This document shows positions 12,248 through 20,321 of a stretch of DNA of 20,321 nt, one piece after another. The stretch is from a virus. The DNA lies in the IMG/VR virus record IMGVR_UViG_3300025154_000416, positions 1-20,321 of that record; one strand, written 5' to 3'. Both the position numbers and the translations under genes were made by a program. How positions within the stretch are numbered: the stretch's first letter is position 1; each line of letters starts with the position of its first letter. The notes beneath the pieces are model-generated. The model did not search any database. It was not told the DNA's origin and was given only the letters and a program-made list of their open reading frames with translations.

Positions 12248-12521
12248 TACGGTTAATCCCCTTTTCAACTTGGCTTTTTTTCAGTTCCTGCATTTCCTTT
12301 ATCCAATCGTTCGGCATGGGCCAGTAATGCCAATCAAAACCAATCAGCTTTTTGCTTTCCAATGGCGTTTGGTGGATAATACATTCATCCAGGATAAACC
12401 ATCCTGGAAGTGGTAGGATTGCTACCAGGACGGTTTTATCTTTTGTCCGGATTAAAGTTCCCAGGGCCTTGAACAGACTGGAAATGCCAAAAAAAAGATT
12501 AGAAAGCTTAACCCTTATCAT
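12237..12521 (-). CDS. Small late protein, 94 aa, hydrophobic middle
   Basis: I do not recognise it. The protein starts in an ATGA overlap with the gene before and overlaps the next gene's start by 11 nt. The segment T-V-L-V-A-I-L-P-L-P-G-W-F-I-L is hydrophobic but short and Pro-containing, so a membrane location is doubtful. The C-terminus is Trp-rich then basic (FDWHYWPMPNDWIKEMQELK). It is a late, tail- or lysis-associated protein by position only. Confidence 0.6.
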   Translation of the reverse strand: MIRVKLSNLFFGISSLFKALGTLIRTKDKTVLVAILPLPGWFILDECIIHQTPLESKKLIGFDWHYWPMPNDWIKEMQELKKSQVEKGINRNGF

Positions 12522-12847
12522 GTTGTCGGCACAGTATCATGGTCAATCCCCACCAGTGGATTGATTAAATAAACGATCTCCTCCGGCAAATGCCTCCCGC
12601 CATCATGAACTGCAAAAATGGTGAGATATCGTTTATTCAGATTGGCCGAACTGATCCGATTAACCGGGCCAGGAACTTCTATTGTTCCGATCCCGGTCAG
12701 TGGCAGATTTGTCCAGGGCACCAGGTCAGTAACGCCATCTGAAACTTTGTATTTTAGTGCTTCTACGGATTCTACAGTAACTCCATCGGCATCCAACAGA
12801 GAATATGGATGCGAAGAGGATTTCCCCTCCCCAACAATATCAGCCAT
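12518..12847 (-). CDS. Unknown tail-region protein, 109 aa
   Basis: A beta-rich protein with no membrane or signal segment (VTVESVEALKYKVSDGVTDL; IGTIEVPGPVNRISSANLNK; YLTIFAVHDGGR). This strand-rich pattern resembles a small Ig-like or tail-decoration domain. It starts at ATG 12847 two bases after the previous stop and ends in an ATGA overlap. No family recognised. Confidence 0.6.
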   Translation of the reverse strand: MADIVGEGKSSSHPYSLLDADGVTVESVEALKYKVSDGVTDLVPWTNLPLTGIGTIEVPGPVNRISSANLNKRYLTIFAVHDGGRHLPEEIVYLINPLVGIDHDTVPTT

Positions 12848-12849
12848 GA

Positions 12850-13263
12850 CTACGCGTTCCCGGCAGTCAGCGTACCGGATGTGATTCTAATAATTCCACC
12901 GGCCGCAATTGAAACTGAATTGAGGATTATATCAGCCCCTGAGCCGGATATCCCCACGCTGGCATCGGCTACAAAATTGTCAGATGAATCTGTTAACCTG
13001 GCCCATGTGGCATCCCCGGAAGCATCGGCATCTTCATCATCCGTAAAAGCCGAAAAAGTTAGAACCCCGGCATCGGCAGCCGGGGCGCACGGATCGGAGC
13101 AAACAACTGTTCCCAGAAGCGTTTGGGTTGTAATCGCAGCACCAGTGGCCGGTCTGGTGGCGGTGTAAAGTTTAAGTTTCCCGGCCCCTGATCCAGCATC
13201 GATTGCCGCTTTGATGTCATCCAAAAACCCGTTTCGAATCTCTACTTTAATGCCAAGCGTCAT
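12850..13263 (-). CDS. Unknown tail-region protein, 137 aa
   Basis: The N-terminus (RNGFLDDIKAAIDAGSGAG, then K-L-K-L-Y-T-A-T-R-P) looks like small phage proteins placed next to tail fibre genes. The rest is Ala/Gly/Asp/Ser-rich and strand-forming (AADAGVLTFSAFTDDEDADA). It has no membrane segment. ATG 13263 follows AGAGGAT. It is most likely a virion or fibre-associated protein; that rests on context and composition. Confidence 0.65.
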   Translation of the reverse strand: MTLGIKVEIRNGFLDDIKAAIDAGSGAGKLKLYTATRPATGAAITTQTLLGTVVCSDPCAPAADAGVLTFSAFTDDEDADASGDATWARLTDSSDNFVADASVGISGSGADIILNSVSIAAGGIIRITSGTLTAGNA

Positions 13264-13276
13264 GATAAAATCCTCT

Positions 13277-14671
13277 TTATGATGTTGTTGATATATTTAT
13301 TGTCCCGGTTTTGGGCGCCAAGAAGACCGCCCGGCCGGTTTTAGTTGATATAATAATTTGATAAATCCGCTCTGATCTGGATATTTCGATAAGCTGCAAG
13401 CCGAAATCACTTAAAGAGGCAACCAGCTCGGCAGAGATTCCCAGTTTGCCAGCCATGTCCGCACCGGCTGAAATGCTCGTAGAAATCTCACCTGATACTC
13501 CAAGCAGACCGTCAAGGAGAGCTGAAATCCCTGCAAGCTGAACAGTATATGATCCTGATCCGCCAAGCTGCCCGGCCAAAGAGGCCCCTGTTAAAATTTG
13601 AGATAAAAGCTCTCCGCTGATACCGGTTTGCCCAGATAATTCGGCAGCCATTACGCCGGCGGCCCCGGACAATGTTCCCTCAAAAAGCGGTTGGACTTCT
13701 CCCGTGCTGCCGAACAGGAGCCCGGTTAAAGATACAGTGGAATCAATAGCACCCTGATTGCCGAGTTTTCCGGCCAGGATAGAAAGGAATGCTTCAAAAG
13801 CTGAGTCAACTGAACCCTGCTTACCTTCTTGGCCAGCTTGGGCCATGATAGACTGTCCGGCGGTTGTATTGACCTGGCCGCCTGATCCTATCTTGCCCAT
13901 CATGGTTGATGACATATCGACCGCAGCGGCCAAATTACCTTCTATAGGCGATAAAGCTGAACCGCCTGGTGCATAAGTACCAGCCCTGATCTGATCTATT
14001 TTATCGGCGGTTTTGATATCATTAAAAACAACTGTCTCATCCATCAACCCATCAAAGGAGACCGCCCCACCATCCCGAGACCCAATGAATAGGCTACCGT
14101 CTTCTATATTGACATTATTTGTGAAATTTCCGGTTATTTCTTGTAATAAAGCATCGGCTGTATGATCCCAAACGCGTAACCGGTAGCTTTTGTCTGAGTC
14201 ATCATATGTCGCTCCATAGCTGTAAAACCGCCCGACTAATACCGCTGAAGTTAAGTAAACACTTTCAAAAGAAGCTCCTCCACTGTAACCCAACAGAACA
14301 CCCAACTTATTGTTATTATTGTATATAGCAAAGCTTCGTTTGTTTGTGCCATTCTCTCCTTTACATAATATGTACTGAGTGGTATTGGCTGTTTCAAATT
14401 TAAGCCTGCCACACACGGTTATTTTTTTATTTGTGTCTCCACTCTTAAAAGGGAAGCCTGCTGACAGATCGGCATCAAGAATATCACCGTACTCATCGTT
14501 AAGCTGCTCAAAATCTGCACAGCCTGCCCCCTCTATATGATCAGTAGTGTTTGAGGCAATCGTGTTGTTATCAGATATATCGTTCGTACCAATAGAATCA
14601 GCCAGCAAGTTGGTTGGCTCAAAACGCCATAGAGCGACGCAATTGGGATCTCCTGTAAAATCGTTAGCCAT
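13277..14671 (-). CDS. LamG-like domain protein, probable tail fibre/decoration
   Basis: The N-terminal 230 residues fit a LamG/concanavalin-type jelly roll: C-V-A-L-W-R-F-E near residue 12, A-D-S-I-G-T-N-D, a long strand region, then D-G-S-L-F-I-G-S-R-D-G-G and F-D-G-L-M-D-E-T-V-V-F-N, the last strands of this fold. The domain usually binds carbohydrate. Residues about 235-425 are a degenerate Gly/Ala/Leu/Ser-rich repeat (units like G-K-L-G-x-x-G-x-x-x-S), perhaps an extended fibre-like shaft. The last 35 residues form a separate strand-rich end. Starts in a TAATG overlap with the signal-peptide gene. It probably contributes to host-surface recognition. Confidence 0.7.
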   Translation of the reverse strand: MANDFTGDPNCVALWRFEPTNLLADSIGTNDISDNNTIASNTTDHIEGAGCADFEQLNDEYGDILDADLSAGFPFKSGDTNKKITVCGRLKFETANTTQYILCKGENGTNKRSFAIYNNNNKLGVLLGYSGGASFESVYLTSAVLVGRFYSYGATYDDSDKSYRLRVWDHTADALLQEITGNFTNNVNIEDGSLFIGSRDGGAVSFDGLMDETVVFNDIKTADKIDQIRAGTYAPGGSALSPIEGNLAAAVDMSSTMMGKIGSGGQVNTTAGQSIMAQAGQEGKQGSVDSAFEAFLSILAGKLGNQGAIDSTVSLTGLLFGSTGEVQPLFEGTLSGAAGVMAAELSGQTGISGELLSQILTGASLAGQLGGSGSYTVQLAGISALLDGLLGVSGEISTSISAGADMAGKLGISAELVASLSDFGLQLIEISRSERIYQIIISTKTGRAVFLAPKTGTINISTTS

Positions 14672-15186
14672 TAAGGCTCTACCTCCGGGGGTTCAATGTA
14701 CCAGTCGTCAGTTATGCCCCCGCTGCCGTGAAGAGGTCCATAAACATATCTATATTTCCACAAATCCCCATCTTGCCCGTAAGGGTCTGGGCCAAGGCCT
14801 TCTTTTACCAAAGAGAACAAAATTTCATAGCCGTGCTCTTCTAACCGTTGAATGACATTTACTCGGACGTTAAAAATTGTGCGAAAATCATCATTAAAAA
14901 CATCGGGCAACCAAGTACCCCACGAATCTGACTGGTCGTCTGGATGAGAACCATAATCAACTCCTACTTCTGTAGATCCATTGCATGCTACTTGAGAGGG
15001 AATTAAAAGCCCTTGGAAGTATCGCCCGTGTTGGGCAAAATACACAGCCTGTTGACCTTTAATTAAGCCTACGATGATGTTTTTTCTGGATCTGATACTC
15101 TGATAATTCGGATGAGCAGTAATGTCTGCCCATGCTGAGGTACAAAAAATAAACAACCCAACGACCAATAAAACAATTTTTTTCAT
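14671..15186 (-). CDS. Secreted-type protein with FAxxGRYxQ motif, 171 aa
   Basis: The N-terminus M-K-K-I-V-L-L-V-V-G-L-F-I-F-C-T-S-A-W-A-D is a textbook Sec signal peptide, with cleavage likely after A-W-A. That is unusual for a virion component and suggests a periplasmic role or a repurposed host-like gene. The mature part contains Q-A-V-Y-F-A-Q-H-G-R-Y-F-Q-G-L, closely matching D-Y-F-A-L-N-G-R-Y-V-Q-C-L in the neighbouring 106-aa protein. It resembles pilin-like sequences in having Y-F-x-x-x-G-R-Y, but the pilin cleavage site is absent. Starts in an ATGA overlap. Function unknown. Confidence 0.65.
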   Translation of the reverse strand: MKKIVLLVVGLFIFCTSAWADITAHPNYQSIRSRKNIIVGLIKGQQAVYFAQHGRYFQGLLIPSQVACNGSTEVGVDYGSHPDDQSDSWGTWLPDVFNDDFRTIFNVRVNVIQRLEEHGYEILFSLVKEGLGPDPYGQDGDLWKYRYVYGPLHGSGGITDDWYIEPPEVEP

Positions 15187-15503
15187 AATGATTCTCCTTT
15201 GGTTACTGTTTCAATTATTCCGTTACTAAGGTCGCGTTTGGCCTTGATAATAAAGCCTGTTGTTGTGTTAGTCCCTTCTTTCATAGACCACACATCAACC
15301 GCGAATGCGTAGTCTTTTGCGGCGGGAATGAACTCAATCTCATCCACTTCATCTCCTGGTTTCCGGAGCTTTATAAAAACCGTTTCACTTCCAGCAAGGG
15401 GTATAGTTTCTGGCGTTTGAAGACATTGAACATACCTGCCGTTCAAAGCAAAATAATCTTTTTCTTTCTGGTCAAGTGCCAGTATATCGTCGATTATTGT
15501 CAT
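15183..15503 (-). CDS. Small protein with FAxxGRYxQ motif, 106 aa
   Basis: Starts at ATG 15503 behind AAGGAC, 50 bases after the previous stop, the largest gap seen in the late operon. There is no signal peptide. The segment Y-F-A-L-N-G-R-Y-V-Q-C-L, then P-E-T-I-P, is shared with the next gene; the remainder is beta-rich (VDEIEFIPAAKDYAFAVDVW). The pair probably arose by duplication or shares one partner. It is placed between fibre-type genes, so a tail-associated role is likely but unproved. Confidence 0.6.
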   Translation of the reverse strand: MTIIDDILALDQKEKDYFALNGRYVQCLQTPETIPLAGSETVFIKLRKPGDEVDEIEFIPAAKDYAFAVDVWSMKEGTNTTTGFIIKAKRDLSNGIIETVTKGESL

Positions 15504-15553
15504 TACTTTTTAGTCCTTATTAAGTTAATTTTAAGTTCCCGCATTTATACCCA

Positions 15554-16144
15554 TTAAACTACCGCATCCACCCTGGCCCAATAAATCCGCCGCGCTGCCA
15601 TGACGTGCTGGCCCAAAGCCGGAACAAAAAATGCCAAAAAATCAGCAATAGTGATGTCATTCATACTGTTGTCAGCGCCCCTAAGCTGCGTTACTGTTTC
15701 TCCAGGAAGAGCCTCAATGTATATTTTAAGTTTCTCCCAATCATCAATATCATCAGGTGAGCATTGATAGAGAACCCCTCTGAACTCAAATCCAAGGTCC
15801 AGATAGTCAAGATACTCTCGCCAGTATTGAACTTTGAGGGATTTTTTATGGGCCTCTGAATTTATAACCCATTGGCCATCAGTCCATTCGTCAAACTTCC
15901 CTGGTTCAATATCGGAGTAACCGTCTGGGATATCAGCATCAACTGAAATTTGCTTTTTGGATTTATCAGAGGTTGACCATATTGATTTTTTCTCAGAACT
16001 CAGAATTTTCAAGACCCCCGATTGGACCTTGACTTCTTGGCCGTTCAACTTAGCTTCTAAAGCCTGCTGATATTCTGATTCGGTGATTTCAATGCCGCCT
16101 GAAAACGGCTCAGTGCTTATCTTATCTTCTTTTATGTATGGCAT
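15554..16144 (-). CDS. Tail fibre assembly-like protein, 196 aa
   Basis: The first half has the layout of fibre-assembly/chaperone-type proteins (short strands, then I-P-D-G-Y-S-D-I-E-P-G-K-F-D-E-W-T-D-G-Q-W). The second half has F-R-G-V-L-Y-Q-C-S, then L-R-G-A-D-N-S-M-N-D-I-T and D-F-L-A-F-F-V-P-A-L-G-Q-H-V-M-A-A-R, similar to the DUF4376-type C-terminal domain common in phage fibre regions. It directly follows the tail fibre-like gene with a TAATG overlap. The call is by similarity pattern and position. Confidence 0.65.
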   Translation of the reverse strand: MPYIKEDKISTEPFSGGIEITESEYQQALEAKLNGQEVKVQSGVLKILSSEKKSIWSTSDKSKKQISVDADIPDGYSDIEPGKFDEWTDGQWVINSEAHKKSLKVQYWREYLDYLDLGFEFRGVLYQCSPDDIDDWEKLKIYIEALPGETVTQLRGADNSMNDITIADFLAFFVPALGQHVMAARRIYWARVDAVV

Positions 16145-16932
16145 TATACTATCCTCATATAAAAGGTTGCTGACACGTTCTTTGATCTGGTTTCAGTGCC
16201 AAGTCTCACCGTTCCGTTAGTGCCATCCGACCTGGCCTCATGAACCGAGGCTATCGCGGTTCCAGTTGCTAAGGTGTTTAAACCATAGTCAGCGGATGAC
16301 CCACCTATAAAGTCAATGGTTGATCCAGTGAGTTCATGCTGGTTGTGCCAATGGCCTTGGATCTGGTCTTGTTGTAACACTCCTGCATTTGTACCGGCCC
16401 TTAAAAACGATCCTTCTGAATTCATGAGGTGGACAGTCTGACCGGCGAGGGGACCTGTTGCTATTTCGGCGGTTGCCTCAACAAGAGGCGCCGTCCCGGT
16501 GACGGATTCGTTCGTTAGTAGACCTTCATTGTATGCCCCTGAACCAGTTAAACCAGCGGTCAGTTTAATGAATTTTCGCGTACCTGAATTATCAGGGGCA
16601 GAAACACCAGTTATATTGTCGAATAGGGCGAACGGTTCTCCTATCATCCTGCCTTCCGTTACCGCCAGTCCAGCTCCGGTATACGGAAAGAATTCTTCAG
16701 TAGTCGCGTTTATTTCCCCAATGGGGATATCCACCGATTCGGTCCAAACATTCACAATCCAGGGCGTGGCAGTATCGTCTACCCATACCATGCCAGCCAC
16801 CGCATAAGCTGGCCGCGAACTCCCCTTGTGGCCAGAAAGCAAAGCGTTTAAGCTCTCATCCATCCTTGTGGCCATAGTTGTGGGAGACGCCGGGGAAACT
16901 AAGGGTACGCTCCAAGTTGTTGCCTGACTCAT
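16144..16932 (-). CDS. Tail fibre-like protein with collar-type C-terminus, 262 aa
   Basis: The N-terminus has S-P-A-S-P-T-T-M-A-T-R-M-D-E-S-L-N-A-L. The middle is strand-rich. The C-terminal third has D-Q-I-Q-G-H-W-H-N-Q-H-E and ends L-G-T-E-T-R-S-K-N-V-S-A-T-F-Y-M-R-I-V. That G-H-x-H near the end followed by (R)-x-K-N-V-x-x-x-x-x-M-R-I is the signature of phage tail-collar/receptor-binding fibre tips, where the His pairs bind metal in T4-like fibres. Starts in an ATGA overlap with the tail-tip gene. It is probably the receptor-binding fibre. Confidence 0.75.
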   Translation of the reverse strand: MSQATTWSVPLVSPASPTTMATRMDESLNALLSGHKGSSRPAYAVAGMVWVDDTATPWIVNVWTESVDIPIGEINATTEEFFPYTGAGLAVTEGRMIGEPFALFDNITGVSAPDNSGTRKFIKLTAGLTGSGAYNEGLLTNESVTGTAPLVEATAEIATGPLAGQTVHLMNSEGSFLRAGTNAGVLQQDQIQGHWHNQHELTGSTIDFIGGSSADYGLNTLATGTAIASVHEARSDGTNGTVRLGTETRSKNVSATFYMRIV

Positions 16933-19900
16933 TGCAATCCTCCATATCCAATAGCCACGTAGTCAGCGGTTCTCTCAATTGCTGCATTGGAACTATTGTA
17001 AAAAGTTAAAGTAAATCCTGTTTCTGATTTTGATGTTATCCTGTAATAATCGCCGGTAGCCATGTCCTGGCCCGAAACAGCAACCCCCTTCAAAGCTTTG
17101 AATACCGGGGAAAAAGTTACTGCGTGCCCGGCTGTAGTAACTGTGATATCGTCTTCTGCTATTACCCGGTCAGGCATGTCTATTTCGATGCTCAATTCGC
17201 CTATACCTGGAGCGATGCCTGCTTCATGTGAAATCAACACTACCTTAAACTCGTGACCTCTTCCAGGGTAATCCCCTATGATAAATCTTTGCCAATCAGT
17301 CCAAACAGCGCCGGAGTCTGCCGGTTCGTCATTTGTTGATCTAATATATAAATTCGCTTCATATTTTCCGGAGACCTCCCCGAAGAAATCCAGAGCCTCA
17401 AACCAATCTTCACGGGCAAAAACATCTTCTAATGTGGAAAGCCCGGTAAGGACCATCGTGGGCGTGATTCTGGATGTATACACCCCGCCAAGGTCAATCC
17501 CGGAATCAAAATAATAGGTTCCGGAATCCCCGGAGCTTCCAGTAAAAAAATTATCGACCTCGAACCAATCTGCTCTATCAAAAACATCGGAACCCAACAG
17601 GGTTAAATACCCCAGACCATCAACCTCAACCTGATCTTTAACTCCGCTGAAACTCGGATCTTCCGTGATAATCTCAATAACATTCATGTTTAACAGGGTT
17701 GCAATCTCTGTAACTATAAGGGCCGCGTTTACGCTTTCATTGCCAGCAATATCCACGGCTTTTATTAAATAGGTGCCTTTCATTGCCGGGACCGTAACAG
17801 AAGTGGAATTACCTGGAATTTTTTGCAATAAAATAGAAGATGAAGCCCAATTCGCAGACGACACTTTAGTTGAGTATCTCAGAACAAAATGAGAAATATC
17901 TCTGTCTATCGGAGTATCCCATGATAAATGCGCCGCGGCATCCAAAATATTAATTGAAAATCCGCTTACATCCGAAGGAGGGGCAGTCACCCCCACGATC
18001 AAAACCGCGTATGAATAAGCCCATGAAGAGGGAATCGTAGACGGATGATTAAATCTCACCCTAAAATCATAATAGTACCCCTCAGAAATGCCTGAAACAA
18101 TCACGCTGGAACCAGTGACATCCTCTACGACCGGTTTTACCCAATCGTCTGTACCAGAAATCCTATACAAAACGTCTATAGATACACCAGACGAAAAAGT
18201 AGAAGCTTGTTTAAGCAATATTTCAGCCCTGGGAATATACCCGTCGCTTTTTATAACAACCAGATCCACTCCGGTTCTAATCGTCTTTATCACTGGCGGA
18301 GACAACTGCTGCTCATCGGAAAGATGAGATTCAAATGGGGGAATTGTCCCTTGATCGGCTTCGTGTATTTCCGGGGCGTGTGGAATACAGACCAATTCAG
18401 CCGACAAGTCGCTGATCGGATTGATGTCCTTAACAATCAACTCGATAAAAATCTCTTCCCTTTCCCCAAACATAGCCAAGGCCCCCGCATCAGGAATGTA
18501 TGCCGAAAGATTGGGCCAATCACCTTCGACGGTTAAAACAGTATGAGCTCCTTCAATTGTTTCCAGGGGTATTGTTACAGATGTGCCGTCAAACTTAGCA
18601 ACCTTGATACTATATACATTTCCGGCTGTCATTATGCACTCGGCATCAACCGTAATCGATACAATATTTTCTTCAAGTAAGTCAAATTCGTAAGATTTAA
18701 CCCGAGAAGAACCCATACCAACGGCAATCACGTCATTTTGAAAAGCGATTAAATCCCCGCGAGTGCATACCAGGTGTTCAAAATCAGCGGAAAAAGTATG
18801 ACGCTCCGGTCTTAACCGAGCAACGGCAATATGGTATCTTCCGTGCTTCCACGCCAAATCAGAAGAGATGACCCCTGAAAGAGATAGCTCTTCAAATTTT
18901 GTCGCATTAGCAGAGGAATACCCATCGTCATAGACCATGATCTCATCTTCACGGTAATCCTTGTCCCTGTTGCGGAATTTTACTCGAAAGGCATGGGGTA
19001 AATCAGTGAACAGCTTTTCATATTTATAGCCCCAGGAGTTCCGGGGAGTAAATGTCTGGGCATAACTTGTTTGGGGCCGGTCCATGATGACCCCAATCTT
19101 GCCGTCCACGTATCCCCTTGCGGCTCTACCAGAAGCGGCTATCATATCTAAAATAGTTTCTATGTCTGACCGATAATCCACGTAATGGCTGAATTCAAAA
19201 CCGTTGTCATTGCAATGTTCCCAGAATTCGGCCAAATTGGTTAAATTTATTTGAGAATCTGTTTTAGGGCGTTTGTTTCCAGGACCTTGGAGAACATATC
19301 GATAAAGGGAGGCTGGATTTGTTGTTTCTCTGACAACCCATGTCCCTGAGCTCGGTGTGTAATCCAAACACTTCAAAGACCCAATACAGTTGAAATTATC
19401 TGGGGTGCCGTTGAGTTGCTCAGTGGCTTTAATCCTGACCGCTGTTTTGCTTGTTAATGGCTCGGTTATGGGCCAACCAGGCTGGTACGACCGGATAGCT
19501 GTCCAATAAGACGCGTTTATGACCTGACTACTTGTGGGGTCTCCAGTAACCCGAACAACACGAACATCGTATTGACCGATTGCCACATTTATGGGGAAGG
19601 TGTGCCGGATCGTAGAAGTGGTGGCGCCCGTTTTTGTAAAAGTACCGTGGTTCGTCCAAGCAGAGGCAGATGTTAATTTTGACTGCACCTGAAACGTAAC
19701 TGAATTTGTTATTCTTTTTCCACTGTCCAATATTTCTACGATACCGTTCGGAAAAGTGAAATCCAAAAGAATTCTGGTCACATTGGGCTGAGTGGTCCTC
19801 TGTTGCCACCCGTTCGCGTATGTCAATTGAATAGACAAATCATCCTGGTAAACATCGCTGGGGAAAAGCGATACCTGAGATGAATCACTGCCGTCTTTTA

Positions 19901-20321
19901 TTTCGGTGGTAACGTCGTCAAAATCTTCCAGGGCGGTTTCGCCCAGCCTTAAATTTGTCTTGACAATGGGACCGTGACCTTCACAAAACAGCATGTTAAC
20001 ATATTGATCATTACCGGACGATTCTGTAAATGGTCGTGCGCCGTAAGGCGGAGTAATCCGATATTTTCCGAGCAAAATCGGAACCGGGCCATATTGATTT
20101 ATCTGATTGGTAGCAGCTCCTATTGAATACGTATTACTGTCGGTATAAGAATACTGGGTAGCTGAAGCGATAGATGCAGTGATAGGGGGCGCTATGGCAT
20201 TTACGGCCAACATACCAACTGCGGAAGAAACCCCACCAGCAAGAGCGGATACCAAACCATAAGTAGCTGTCCCGACTTTCAAACCCAAAGCCCCTGCAAC
20301 CGCAGGGCCAATAACAAAAGC
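16929..20321 (-). CDS. Tail tip / host-specificity protein (lambda J-like), N-terminus outside window
   Basis: At least 1130 residues are visible. The frame stays open to the right edge, reading A-F-V-I-G-P-A-V-A-G-A upstream of a TTG at 20288, so the true start is outside. The first part has the Gly/Ala-rich segment then Y-G-P-V-P-I-L-L-G-K-Y-R-I, common to J-type tail-tip proteins. The middle is the hub-like region (R-A-A-R-G-Y-V-D-G-K-I-G-V-I-M-D-R-P). Two fibronectin type III-like domains lie at about 665-770 and 770-860 (A-H-L-S-W-D-T-P). Near 896-970 two units repeat (D-V-F-x-R-x-D-W-F-E). The protein forms the tail tip, touches the host receptor and helps DNA entry. It is the largest gene here and the upstream partner of the fibre genes. 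Confidence 0.85.
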   Translation of the reverse strand, partial: AFVIGPAVAGALGLKVGTATYGLVSALAGGVSSAVGMLAVNAIAPPITASIASATQYSYTDSNTYSIGAATNQINQYGPVPILLGKYRITPPYGARPFTESSGNDQYVNMLFCEGHGPIVKTNLRLGETALEDFDDVTTEIKDGSDSSQVSLFPSDVYQDDLSIQLTYANGWQQRTTQPNVTRILLDFTFPNGIVEILDSGKRITNSVTFQVQSKLTSASAWTNHGTFTKTGATTSTIRHTFPINVAIGQYDVRVVRVTGDPTSSQVINASYWTAIRSYQPGWPITEPLTSKTAVRIKATEQLNGTPDNFNCIGSLKCLDYTPSSGTWVVRETTNPASLYRYVLQGPGNKRPKTDSQINLTNLAEFWEHCNDNGFEFSHYVDYRSDIETILDMIAASGRAARGYVDGKIGVIMDRPQTSYAQTFTPRNSWGYKYEKLFTDLPHAFRVKFRNRDKDYREDEIMVYDDGYSSANATKFEELSLSGVISSDLAWKHGRYHIAVARLRPERHTFSADFEHLVCTRGDLIAFQNDVIAVGMGSSRVKSYEFDLLEENIVSITVDAECIMTAGNVYSIKVAKFDGTSVTIPLETIEGAHTVLTVEGDWPNLSAYIPDAGALAMFGEREEIFIELIVKDINPISDLSAELVCIPHAPEIHEADQGTIPPFESHLSDEQQLSPPVIKTIRTGVDLVVIKSDGYIPRAEILLKQASTFSSGVSIDVLYRISGTDDWVKPVVEDVTGSSVIVSGISEGYYYDFRVRFNHPSTIPSSWAYSYAVLIVGVTAPPSDVSGFSINILDAAAHLSWDTPIDRDISHFVLRYSTKVSSANWASSSILLQKIPGNSTSVTVPAMKGTYLIKAVDIAGNESVNAALIVTEIATLLNMNVIEIITEDPSFSGVKDQVEVDGLGYLTLLGSDVFDRADWFEVDNFFTGSSGDSGTYYFDSGIDLGGVYTSRITPTMVLTGLSTLEDVFAREDWFEALDFFGEVSGKYEANLYIRSTNDEPADSGAVWTDWQRFIIGDYPGRGHEFKVVLISHEAGIAPGIGELSIEIDMPDRVIAEDDITVTTAGHAVTFSPVFKALKGVAVSGQDMATGDYYRITSKSETGFTLTFYNSSNAAIERTADYVAIGYGGLQ

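Noticed and set aside
16499-16807. Open frame of 102 codons on the + strand in the tail region
   Set aside because: It is the antisense shadow of the tail fibre-like gene, has no upstream ribosome binding site of note and no neighbour on that strand.

Overview
ORGANISM AND SETTING. The window is from a temperate tailed phage (siphovirus-like, judging by a lambda J-type tail-tip protein followed by fibre and lysis genes). The host is most likely an anaerobic or sulfate-reducing Desulfobacterota-type bacterium. That is an inference from the mix of phage radical-SAM enzymes, a small ERR/DRR-rich protein, cysteine-rich mini-proteins and the style of the tail genes. No host gene is visible. LEFT HALF (1-9736, + strand). 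This is a tightly packed early/accessory operon of about 20 genes, most joined by ATGA or TGATG stop/start overlaps. It holds the tail of a pentapeptide-repeat protein, several unknown small proteins, an RlmN/Cfr-like radical SAM protein, a 34-aa basic protein, a large helicase-DNA methylase fusion, a nucleoside deoxyribosyltransferase-like enzyme, a run of small cysteine-rich or unknown proteins (one a probable nonsense-mutated mini-gene), a second radical SAM protein, a small HTH-like protein and a tyrosine integrase. Several of these genes are bounded by short direct repeats that contain the stop codon of one gene and the start codon of the next, as if single genes had been slotted in as cassettes. 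CENTRE (9737-10524). This stretch is mostly non-coding. It holds the integrase terminator, a 49-nt copy of the 3' part of a tRNA-Arg(ACG) gene (attachment core), and two pairs of a 10-bp repeat (AGCGCAAGAC), one pair on each side of the core. That is the layout expected of an intact attP, so the sequence looks like a free, circular, plasmid-like or tandem phage genome and not a simple integrated prophage. Next come a stray tRNA/tmRNA T-arm, then a self-contained unit: a sigma70-type promoter, a structured tRNA-like RNA or leader, a 62-aa gene and a strong hairpin terminator. RIGHT HALF (10525-20321, - strand). This is the end of the late operon, read right to left: tail-tip/host-specificity protein (runs off the window), tail fibre-like protein, fibre-assembly-like protein, two small proteins sharing a motif, a LamG-type protein, three small proteins, a membrane/coiled-coil protein, a GH108 muramidase, a small zinc-finger protein and a 3TM holin. 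The two halves converge on the attP region. HOW THE GENES WORK TOGETHER. The left genes probably act on nucleic acids (RNA or DNA modification, DNA translocation, nucleotide metabolism) and on integration. The right genes build the tail tip and fibres and lyse the host. The most notable points are the intact attP, the promoter-driven tRNA-like leader, the repeat-bounded radical SAM genes, and the helicase-methylase fusion with an altered catalytic motif.
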